In this document: positions 48,681 to 58,704 of the stretch, one piece after another | Numbering within the stretch: position 1 is the stretch's first letter | Layout of the letters: each line of letters begins with the position of its first letter | NCBI RefSeq assembly: GCF_963576545.1 | Contig: NC_083636.1 | Location: 7,691,856 to 7,755,855 of the forward strand | DNA length: 64,000 nucleotides | Source: Limanda limanda | Taxonomy: Eukaryota > Chordata > Actinopteri > Pleuronectiformes > Pleuronectidae | Direction of reading: 5' to 3' | The notes under the pieces: model-generated | Database searches by the model: none | What the model saw: the letters and a program-made list of their open reading frames with translations, nothing else | What the model was told of the DNA's origin: nothing | Made by a program: the position numbers and the translations under genes

Positions 48681-49952
48681 TGTGCAATACAAAGGAACAC
48701 AGAAACAAAACGGCTCTCCGAGCTTCTGTGGCGGCTTCTGCGCGGTTGCTTGCTGCCCGACGGTCCCTGACTGTCCCTGACCTGCACGCGGCTCTTGTCA
48801 CATCTCTCTTTCAGCCCGGAGAAATGGAGTTTGACTCCGGCTGCTCTTGCCATGAATCCTCCGGGGGCTGTATTAAAAAGGCATCGCAGCAATGTTGACA
48901 GGAATACATTTATCGGGATTGTGTCTCCTTTCAAGAGGCGGCTGGGGTTGGCGCTGGCTGCCGCAGGTCGCTGTGGCTGGCTGGCAGGCCATTTGATCTC
49001 CATATCACCTGCTCGGGATCGTCCCGCACCAGGCTGGCGCTTCAGACGGAGCCTCGCGCGCTGGAGCAGATAGAGATCCGATGGATGCTGCTTTTTATAA
49101 ATGGCATTTTAAAATCACCAGGCATAAAGCTCACGTTTAGCAAATACATCTGTGAGGAGCAGTTAACGTCCCTCTTCTCTTGCTTCTACTCAGATTCTGC
49201 AGTGATTTGCCCGGCTTGCGAGGCATTTGGAAAAATGAATGTGTACCGCATAATCTAATGACATCGGTAGCTTCACACCTCCAGCGCTGGAAATGGTGCG
49301 CTGCGTTTTAAAGCACTGAACACATCTATGTGGAATGTCATTTGAGCTTTCTGCATCAATACAAATCAGCCGACGGAGGGACGTTCCACTCGTCTGTGGC
49401 TCTGCACCGGCAAACTGCGTCGTGGTTTACTGCACCTGTAAAACCCCATAAAGTGTAAGAACCCTTATGGTGACATTATAACTATCTATCTTTATGTTTT
49501 TACTGCAAATGAACACATCTACAATCCCATCTAGAAAATGGGGGATTATATGGTTGGTCGAGCTATACAGTGTGATACATAATGGAGGAGTTTCCAGTCC
49601 GACAAAGTCCTAAAAGCTCCTCTCCCTTTCATTGGATCTTTAAAGGCGGCACAGTGTTAAATGGTCTGTACCTTTATAGAACTTTTTTTGATTTGATGAC
49701 CACTCGAAGGTCTTTACAGTCCTGATTTTTGCCAATCCCCCATTGTGCGACTATATGTTCAGCACTTTCAAGTGCACTGATTTCTTTAACCCTCATACTT
49801 CTCTCACAACATTGTGTCTTTTGAATCAAGGTGAAAACATAACTATACCACACTATGCTATATGCCATATGGTAGAAGTTATAAGGCATTTTGTGAGTGA
49901 AGCATGGCTCCTAATTATTCTTAGGTTGATGCCCTCCATCAGCAGGTAGTCA

Positions 49953-49954
<2 letters not shown>
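48681..49954. other. Intergenic sequence with GC-richer island 48700-49080
   Basis: The island has overlapping open frames on both strands (up to 128 codons) without recognisable domains. It resembles conserved non-coding sequence more than an exon; not testable here. Confidence 0.45.
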
Positions 49955-49996
<42 letters not shown>

Positions 49997-50044
49997 GTGT
50001 GTGTGTGTGTGTGTGAGTGTGTGTGTGTGTGTGTGGGTGTGTGT

Positions 50045-50096
<52 letters not shown>

Positions 50097-50098
50097 GC
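49955..50098 (+). repeat. Interrupted GT microsatellite, about 144 bp
   Basis: GT units with single-base interruptions (GC, GA, GGG variants); the longest simple repeat in the window. Confidence 0.97.
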
Positions 50099-52749
50099 TA
50101 AAGCTGCAGTGTGACTCAACTGCACAGCAATTAGTTAGTTTTCTCACTTTCACAAAAGCCAGAAAAGTCGCACCTCTTGATGATTGAAGAACACAGAACT
50201 GGGGACTAAAACACTGCCATTATACAGCGTAGTTTAAATATATTTTTGCAGAGTATAATATCATTCCCACAGGATTCATTCTATGGAGGTATAAGGGGTG
50301 CACAAATTCATACTCACACACAATATCCCAAGAAGTATGCAGAAAACGGCATTACACACCACATGTGCGTGAAAAAATATGAAAAATGTGCGAAGCAACT
50401 GAAACTATGAGGCCTTACTGCTGGGATGGTAACAACCTTAATGGATGATGGAGCGAGCGAGCACGCAAACACAGCTGCAAAGTACGCTGCTATACAAAAC
50501 ACTGGTTCATTATAAAACTGTGGCAGGGCCAATTAGTACATGGCGGGCCGCCACATTCTAGATAATAAATGGGAAACACTGTCTACACACAGCCGGGGCT
50601 TATAAATTAAACCCTGAAATCAAACTATTTATGATATTTAATTTAGTAAGATATGATTGGTTTTTGTGTTTTAATCTGAGCCTTACAGAACAGGCAGAAT
50701 ATGTATACACCAACATCAGGATCTCCACACACAACAAGGTGGTGTTGCCCATATCAGTGTGTTGCAGTGTAGCATTATGGGTAATCACTAAAGTGTAGCT
50801 AGACGACAATATATACACTTGTCATTAAATCTTCAGAATTAGACACACTAACCTTTTTAATGTTAACACTTGAACCAATGTTTATTTTTAATGGATAACT
50901 AAGAAGGTATGCAGTATGTTCTAACCTGGATATTTTGTTGTTGAAAAATAAATAATTGCTTTGCAGTGGACAAACTGTGCAAGTGATTTTCTATCATGAA
51001 CATATCTTTGCCATTTCTGTAATGTCAAAAATGTCTTTAACGATATTGGGGAATCCTCATCATACATATATTTTCCTAATCTTTGCTTTATATGAAATAA
51101 TATTGCGGTTTTTTTTAATAATGAAACAACGTGGGAGGTTTAGAGGGAAATTCCTATTCACTAGAACTGCTGACTTTCTGTGATAAGGGGCCACATGTGG
51201 AGATTGCTGTTTTAAAGGTAGTGTTGTAAAATGTACAATATGCTCAACTTATATCTAGTAGGTATATAATATATCAAATGATTTAAATGATGATTTAATG
51301 TCCTCTTTATACGTTCTTTAAAAAGTGTAAATTATGAACTTTTTAAACAGGATTTAGTCAAAACCACATGCAGCTTTCTGAAGAATCAAACAGCAGTCCA
51401 CATTTTTAAGTATGTGAAAACTGGGCCTGTTTAACATCATGACGAGAATGACTGCAGGTCGGCATCTGAAAGTAAATGAATGGAGTGAAACCTGCATTGG
51501 ATAACTGATCGGTAAAGATCAGAATGGAGGAGTGAGCCACACGATTGAAGTGGAGACACGACCTGGGTGAAGTGGAGCCAATAATTCCTGCTCCCCCAGA
51601 GGTATCCTTGTTGCTGCCACTGGAGATTTAATGTGTGGTGGGGTCCACACAAACACAGCTGAACAAAGGCACACAATAAGAGTCAGGCAAACAGCGTGGC
51701 ACCTGCATCATAAATCATTCTTTATATTGTCTGATTTTACATGGAAATTTCCCATCAGAAGCATAGTGGCTCTTTATGGGCTTTTGTCGTGGCTCTGTAC
51801 CTCGAAGGCCCCGCAGCGTTATGTATATGAACAAGATTCGGATGAGACCTGACTCTGACACGCGATCTGACAGCAGAGTCATTACTAGGAGATTATGAAT
51901 CAAACATTTAGTCCACAGTTAGGTTTATGAGATGAACCGCTGAGGGCTCCTGGGCTCTTTTGCATTTAAATAACCTCTTGTGGCCCACTCAAACACTCCG
52001 CTTTATTAGCGCTCACCCAGACTAATGATGCAGCACGCCCTATTAATTGCTGAAAATGTCGGCTTGGGATCCCCGTGACGCTCCTCCTTCCCACCTTTGG
52101 CTTTTGAGAGCAAGAGATATATCTGCTGACACGGTGATCAAAGCCGAGCACTGATGTCTTCGGTGTGAGTCGACTCGGAAGGTTCAGCTCGGAAGGATCA
52201 AGGGTCTTTATCGCCGAGGAAGCTGCTGAATTCAAAGCGATGGAGGCGCTGCAACCCGAGCTTATAATCTCTGGTTCCGCTCGGTGTTTGGTTTTGAATC
52301 AAATATCCAAACACAACACGAGATCCCATAAAAATGTATCGATCCCTGTGGGGGGAGTTTGGCTGCTGCAGAGGCAGGAGTGACGGCATAAAGCATGAAG
52401 AGAAACACTACCAAGGACACAAGCAAAAACATTCATGTCATATCTCCTTAATAATACAGTAGCTCATAACGGACACACAGCTACGACTACACTTCTTATT
52501 GTATTTGTTTGTTCTGTATACTTTACAAATGTGCCGTGATGTCCCTGTGGTTAGAAGGAACTGGTGAGTCTGCTGAGGTGTCGTGAAAACAGGAGATAAG
52601 AACTGATATGAAATCAAAGCATCATCGTAATAAAAAATAAAATAGAATAAAAACAGACATTTGTTTGCCATTTGGGCAAACATTTATATCATCACCATAT
52701 ATGTATATTATAACTTAATTATATTACTAAATTAATTAATTAAGAATAA
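50099..52749. other. Intergenic sequence with GC-richer island 51960-52400
   Basis: Mostly AT-rich. The island 51960-52400 is more complex and may be regulatory. No gene or clear repeat. Confidence 0.45.
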
Positions 52750-52830
52750 AAATAACAATAAACTTTATTTCAATAGCACATATCCAAACAAGGTTATATA
52801 GTGCAAAAAACAAAAAATATGAAAGAGGAA
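52750..52830. repeat. Dispersed repeat fragment related to 30238-30330
   Basis: AACAATAAACTTTATTTCAA followed by TAGCACATATCC resembles the 'tttatttatatagcacctttc' type of fish repeat; weak. Confidence 0.35.
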
Positions 52831-54454
52831 ATAAAAGAAAATATTTGAAAAAAACATTTTAAAACCAAAAAAAATCAGGCATTAAAAGACTGTCTTATAA
52901 ATAATACACGTTTCTATATGAAATATGTAGCAATCTATTTATATGAATAGATCCTATGGTTTTAAGCTCCATTTTATTAAAGAAAAAAAATCTTCCAAAC
53001 CAAATCAGATATTATTTGAAGAGGTGACCTGCAATCTGAAATCAATATGAGGGAGAAAATGTTTCAGAGGTGCTGTATGATCTCATTCTGCATCCTGATC
53101 AATATTACACCCTCGTTAGCGAGACAAATTATCCACGGTCTCAGTGTTCCGCTCGCCCCTCGTCCCGCCGCTGGAGCGCTCTGCCTCTCTTCTCAGCCCA
53201 ATTGTTCCTAATCACACCTAAGAGGGGATTTTTTTTGATCAGGATTAATTGCGTCCCTTGGATCCCTGGCCCCCACCTGCTGGTTTGGGCCCCGGCCACC
53301 CATCCGGCCCCTGAGAGTATCAGTTTAACCCGGGCAAAGCACTGTGATGGCTGCCAGGGAGGAGAAGGGGAGCTCTGGAGTCAGGCACAGAGTGGTGTAG
53401 CAGTAATGCAGGATGGGGAGTAATGCTGATGGATTTTGGGAATTTGAGTGAACACGTGTGTCTGCCTCTATGTGTGTGAGTGTGTGTGGGTGTGAGTGTG
53501 TCTGTGTGCGCTGCTCTTTTCCCCTGCCACTTCATATACTACGCTTGAATGGCTGCCAGATCTGACAGGCCAGCTATACCCAGAATTCCCGTGTGGCAGA
53601 CCTCTCAAGGTTGGAGGGTCTTGTTGCCATGTGAACCGCACAGAGCAGGATGCACTGCACACGGAGCCGTTTCCCATCCGAGCGTTGGGGGTGTGATCAC
53701 ACCTGCTCTATTTACTTAAGTCGGGAGCAGGGCGGAAAAAAGTTCACTTCTCTGTGTGTCTTTGTTTTAGCTTCGTTTAGTTTGAAACTTAAAAATTAGA
53801 CGCCAAGAAGTGACTCATACTTTGGAGAGGTTTTGTCACAGATGGGCTGCGTTTGAGTCTAATTAATTTTTGTAATTTTAGTATGAAGACTTTGAAAAAC
53901 AGTGTATGTCAGTAAGACTTTCCTCCTGATTCAGATATTGTATTGCTGTCTTTTGGCCACTGCGGACCGATGATTAGCTGCCAAGACACAAATCCTGGTG
54001 GCGGAAGAGCTAATTAGCTCCTGAAGTGACAGTTAAAGTGTCATTGGGGATGGCACTTTTTTTTTCTTTCGGTTGGATCACGTTCATTATTTTTAAAAGT
54101 TTTAAAACTTGGATGTCTGGTTTTTTTTTTTTTTTTCTCCAGTTTCAGTTTTGAATCTGATCACCTGCCTCCAGACGTCCATGTTACTCCAGAGTGAAGA
54201 CTCCTCTCCACCGTGCATCTCTGGTGCAGCGGATTGATGAATCAGGAGCAAATCAAAAATGCATATGCTGCTTTCCTTGCCAAAAACTCAATTACTCTGC
54301 AACGTATAATCAGAGCAATAGAGGCCTCTGTGAGATTCCATGTGCCCAATTACCATGAACTTATCCTCTCAACTTTGCGTTTCGACAGTTTTTGTTGTAT
54401 TTTTAGAATTCTTAAGGAGATTTTATTGCTCCTCCCTCTGTTCCCCTGTCCCAG
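52831..54454. other. Intergenic sequence with GC-richer island 53050-53430
   Basis: 53050-53430 has a high-complexity, GC-richer sequence flanked by AT-rich DNA. The open frame through it (117 codons) shows no domain and I see no splice-flanked exon. Candidate conserved non-coding element. A 16-base T tract lies at 54121-54136. Confidence 0.45.
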
Positions 54455-54600
54455 CTGACAACCAAAGGTGACCAAGCCTTTGCTGCTCACAATCTTATGA
54501 AGATCATTCTGACGGAGGATATCTGTCAGGAAAAGTCCATATCCTCTTTTAAATCTCTGTTGAAGACACATTTTTGCAAGTGTTCTTGACCTTGGGGTTT
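54455..54600 (+). mobile_element. LINE ORF2 C-terminal relic
   Basis: The plus-strand frame ending in a stop near 54588 reads LTTKGDQAFAAHNLMKIILT, then SISSFKSLLKTHFCKCS. It resembles the C-terminus of fish LINE ORF2 (GDQAFAVxAPxLWN...FKxLLKTHLF). The central part is degenerate and the upstream domain is missing. It lies directly before the hairpin array. Confidence 0.55.
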
Positions 54601-54710
54601 GAACTCACTTTTCAGCCCTGAATTACCAACCTCCGAGGTGCAATGGCAAGTTATAAGTGCAACATTGATATCTTATTGATTTTTTTAAAGTTTATTTTTG
54701 GCAGCTTTCC

Positions 54711-55479
54711 GGACACTTCTAGGCACTTATCATTGATGCAAAATGCCTAGAAATGTCCCACTCTGGGTGTTAGGGAAGTACAATAGGTGGAACACTTGTA
54801 GGCACTTTACATTAAAGCAAAATGCCTAGAAATGTCCCACACTAGTGGTTATGGAAGTTCAATACTTGGGACACTTGTAGGAACTCATCATTATATATAC
54901 TAGAAATGTCCCACTCTTGTGATAGGGGAAATACAATACTTGGGACACTTCTAGGCATTTTTTGAAGTAGCAAAATGCCTAGAAATGTCCCGACCAATCA
55001 GAATGAGCCGGACACTTCTAGGCACTTATTATTGAGGCAAAATGCCTAGAAATGTCCCACTCTTGGTGTTAGGGAAGTACAATACTTGGGCGACTTCTAG
55101 GCACTTACCATAGAGGCAAAATGCCTAGAAATGTCTCGACCAATCAGAATGAGCTGGACACTTCTAGGCACTTATCATAGTAGCAAATTGCCTAGAAATG
55201 TCCCGACCAATTAGAACAATCCAGACACTTCTAGGCACTTATCATTGAGGCAAAATGTCTAGAAATGTCCCACTCTTGGTGTTAGGGATGTACAATACAT
55301 GGGGCACTTGTAGGCACTTTACATTAAAGCAAAATGCCTAGAAATGTCCCACTCTCGTGATTGGGGAAATACAATACATGGGACACCTCTAGGCACTTAT
55401 CAAAGAGGCAAAATGCTTAGAAATGTCCCGACCAATCAGAATGAGCTGGACACTTCTAGGCACTTATCATAGAAGCCAA
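54711..55479. repeat. Tandem array of ten 48-bp hairpins plus a half unit, spacing 79 or 67 bp
   Basis: Left arms (consensus GGACACTTCTAGGCA) start at 54711, 54790, 54869, 54943, 55010, 55089, 55156, 55223, 55302, 55381 and 55448. Each except the last is followed by its near-complement TGCCTAGAAATGTCC about 18 bases later. Steps are 79, 79, 74, 67, 79, 67, 67, 79, 79, 67. Two linkers explain the two spacings: a 31-base type (ACTCTTGGTGTTAGGGAAG...) and a 19-base type (CGACCAATCAGAATGAGC). Unit 3 carries a 5-base loss. Units 1-3 and 8-10 are offset by exactly 512 bp, and units 2 and 9 share TTGTAGGCACTTTACATT, which suggests duplication of blocks. Non-coding. I do not recognise the family; it could be a satellite or an amplified MITE. 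Confidence 0.9.
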
Positions 55480-57126
55480 TTTTGCACCAATAAGGCAAAA
55501 ACAAATCTTCCTCCTACCTACGATTCTTATTTTATTCAGTTGGTTGATTACATCCACATTCATAATGAACCGAACCACAGTTCTCCTCTGAGGGAACTCA
55601 AACCTTCATGGCTCTGTTTGTTGTCACCAGCTTGCAGCTTTCTCGTCTGGTCGAACTGAAGCAGAGTTCACGCATCATCCTGGCTGTGAACGCCGCCTGT
55701 AAGAGAGCTGCTAAAACCAAACACACACCACCAGAATAGACTCGATGAACCCTGACTGACACTTACAAATGTGTTCTCCCACAGGAACGAGATAAAGGGA
55801 CGGGGCGGGAAACTAGTATGAGATATATCCTCACTCAGATTGTTGTTCGTGTCTCAGTTACTTGTCACAGTCTTTCTAACCTCTGACCAGCATAATCTTT
55901 TAATATGTGCCGTGGTAAAGCTCCGGGTCAGCCCCACTGCAATGGGAGAATGTGAGACAGTAGAGAAACTATTCCACCTTGCAGCCTCATTTGTTTCATT
56001 TCACCCTCCGAAAATGAAACCGAAGCACGACGGAGGAAGACAACATACGCAGCTGTACGTTTAATGGTGCACAAAATCACCCAGCAGTCCTTTTAAAAAG
56101 AAAATTCATAATTCTGCTATTTCCTTTCATTATACTACAAAGTGCTCCCAAAGTATGAAGACATTTGCATGTAAAGTGTCTTGACGTCCACACCCCCACT
56201 GGGTTTTTATTTTGGCTGCAGGGTAAGAAGACGATATCTCGCTCTGCCTCGCGCACAGAGATGAATGAAGCTGCCCAACCGGAAATCCAGACTGTCTCTG
56301 AAAATTTGCACATTTCTGTCAAAGCTCGAGTGGGACGACGAGGAGAAGCAGACGCTTTTTGTCTGAGCCTGTTCATTCAGTTCCTATTCTGGGAGGAAAC
56401 CAGTATGAACTGGCATCTGATGAATAACAGCAAACGTATAACATCTACTTAAAGCTATGCTAGTGCCACATTTTCTTGTCTTTCTTCAAAAGTGCGGTCT
56501 TTCACTTTGTGAGCAGGACTTATTGATTTCACGTTCAGATTTTGTGATGCTCTCAGTCAAAACCCTGCGCTCAAATGTACCCTGCCTGTGCTCAGATTAC
56601 CTTTTTCCCCGTTTTTTTGTGCAATGACCGGCAAAAGTAACCAAAACGAGGGCGGGGCAATTTCATATGACATCACCGCACCTTCTATTGGTTGCAGGAA
56701 TTTTGTTAGAATTTTGGCTGCACAAACTATTCTAAGCGCACGTTTAAGGGTTTTGAGTGAGAGCGTAAAAAATATCTGAATGTGAAATCACGAAAAGTCC
56801 TGAAACTGAAAGCCCACTCTCTTCAATTAAAGAAAGGAAAGAAATATATACATCAAATTTCAGCCTGCTTTTCTTAACCAGCAAGCTGGACTGAGATGAT
56901 GGATTTCTCAGGCATCAGGGATGTGAATTTCTGGCCAACACCACTTTCCTTACCAATCTGTTATAGCTAATACCTTGCTCAGCTGCTGTGGCTCAGACAT
57001 GTCGGTCCATCGTGTCTGCTGCGGCACTGCTACTGTTCTACACGGAGGTCTTATTAACATAACATCAAGGTTCTGTTATAATTGGTACACATATAGCCTC
57101 CATTTTCTCCTTATTATAACATGCTA
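55480..57126. other. Intergenic sequence, nothing recognised
   Basis: Mixed composition. The open frames at 56077-56452 on both strands have no domain support. Confidence 0.5.
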
Positions 57127-57156
57127 CACTGCTCAAAAAAATTAAAGGAACACTTT
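57127..57156 (+). repeat. Left terminal inverted repeat of Tc1-like element
   Basis: Begins CACTGCTCAAAAAAATTAAA; pairs with 58673-58702. Confidence 0.95.
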
Positions 57157-57421
57157 TATCGGGGTACGGCATGAATTCAATTGCACTTTTTTTGATAATT
57201 ATCTGGTCAGTTAAGTAGCAGAGGGGGTTGTTAATCAGTTTCAGTTGCATTGGTGTTGATGGAATTAACAACAGGTGCACTAGAGGGGCAACAATGAGAC
57301 GACCCCCAAAATAGGAGTGGTTTTGCATGTGGAGGCCATTTCAAGTTTCTCCCTCTTGATCACTTCGACTGGTTTTCCATTAGTGTTGGCTTTAGCTAGA
57401 GTCATTATCTCTACTGGGAGC

Positions 57422-58443
57422 ATGAGGCGATTTCTTAACCCTACAGAAGTTGCACAGATTGTCCAACTCCTCCAGGATGGCACATCCATGCGTGCCGTTG
57501 CAAGGAGATTTGATGTGTCTCCCAGCATAATCTCCAGAACATGGAGGAGATTCCAGGAGACAGGCAGTTACTCTAGGAGAGCTGAACAGGGCCGTAGAAG
57601 GTCCTCAGCCCATCAGCAGGACTGATATCTGCTGCTTTGTGCAAGGAGGAACAGGTTGAGCACTGCTCGAGCCCTACAGAATGACCTCCAGCAGGCCACC
57701 GGTGTGAATGTCTCTGCCCAAACAGTCAGAAACAGACTTCATGAGGGTGGCCTCAGGGCGCGACGTCCTGTAGTGTGCCCTGTGCTCACTGCCCAGCACC
57801 GTGGAGCTCGATTGGCATTTGCTATAGAGCACCAGACTTGGCATGTCCGCCACTGGCGCCCTGTGCTTTTCACAGATGAGAGCAGGTTCACCCTGAGCAC
57901 CTGTGATAGATGTGAAAGGGTCTGGAGAAGCCAAGGAGAACGCTCTGCTGCCTGCAACATCGTTCAGCATGACCGGTTTGGTGGTGGGTCAGTGATGGTC
58001 TGGGGAGGCATATCCATGGAGGGACGCACAGACCTCTACAGGCTAGAGAACGGCAGTCTTACTGCCATTAGGTATCGGGATGAAATCCTTGAACCCATGG
58101 TCAGACCCTACGTTGGTGCAGTAGGTCCTGGGTTCCTCCTGATGCACGATAATGCCCGGCCTCATGTGGCAAGGGTATGCAGGCAGTACCTGGAGGATGA
58201 AGAAATTGATGCAATTGAATGACCCTCACGATCACCTGACCTAAACCTGATAGAACACCTCACATTATGTTTCGGTCCATCAGACGCCGCCAGGTTGCTC
58301 CTCAGACTTTACAGGAGCTCACTGATGCCCTAAGACAGATCTGGGAGGACATCCCACAAGACACCATCCGTTGTCTCATTAGGAGCATGCCGCGACCTTG
58401 TCAAGCATGCATACAAGCACGTGGGGGCCTCACAAGATATTGA
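57422..58443 (+). pseudogene. Tc1-like transposase pseudogene (DD34E)
   Basis: An N-terminal helix-turn-helix region (LNPTEVAQIVQLLQDG, RRFDVSPSIISRTWRRF) precedes the DDE domain with LFTDESRF (first Asp), VMVWGGIS, LMHDNARPH (second Asp) and SPDLNLIEH (Glu). Breaks seen: TGA at 57623-57625 after HQQD, TGA at 58220-58222 after IDAIE where Tc1 relatives have Trp, and a frameshift at about 58261 just after IEHL, consistent with loss of 4 bases. The C-terminal part continues in the shifted frame (FRSIRRRQVAPQTLQELTDA) to TGA at 58441-58443. All three catalytic residues are still recognisable, but no full protein can be made. Confidence 0.92.
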
Positions 58444-58672
58444 GAAGCATTTTGAGTTGCAGAAATTGAATTTTGGCAAAATGGACAAGCCTGCCACATC
58501 ACTTTTTCACTATGATTTTCGGGGTGTCTATAAAATTGAGCCCTCTGTAGGCTGAAAACTTTTATTTCCATCAAAGATGTGGCATCCTTTTGTTCCTAAG
58601 ACATTAAACTGTCCATATCAGTATAAATATCCAACATAATTTTTTTTTCACAATGAGATCTGATGTGTTTTC

Positions 58673-58702
58673 AAAGTGTTTCTTTAATTTTTTTGAGCAG
58701 TG
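58673..58702 (-). repeat. Right terminal inverted repeat of Tc1-like element
   Basis: Reverse complement of the left repeat with one difference (GGAACAC versus GAAACAC). Confidence 0.95.
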
Positions 58703-58704
58703 TA

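Larger units (their letters stand above)
57127..58702 (+). mobile_element. Tc1-like DNA transposon, 1576 bp, non-autonomous through ORF decay
   Basis: 30-bp terminal inverted repeats (CACTGCTCAAAAAAATTAAA...), left and right differing at one position, flanked by TA target duplications at 57125-57126 and 58703-58704. A single transposase pseudogene (57422-58443) lies inside in the same orientation. Length and structure are those of Tc1-family elements. Confidence 0.96.

Noticed and set aside
48617..49003. 128-codon minus-strand open frame
   Set aside because: Overlaps the SINE-like repeat at one end, has low-complexity composition and no domain; no splice or start context.
49853..50153. Open frames made of Thr-His repeats
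   Set aside because: Pure translation of the GT/CA microsatellite.
53070..53423. 117-codon plus-strand open frame
   Set aside because: Lies in a GC-richer island; the start is in AT-rich non-coding DNA and the product has no domain.
54711..55479. CRISPR-like array
   Set aside because: Spacing is regular, but spacers are only two recurring linker types rather than unique sequences, and the host is a vertebrate; it is a hairpin satellite-type array.
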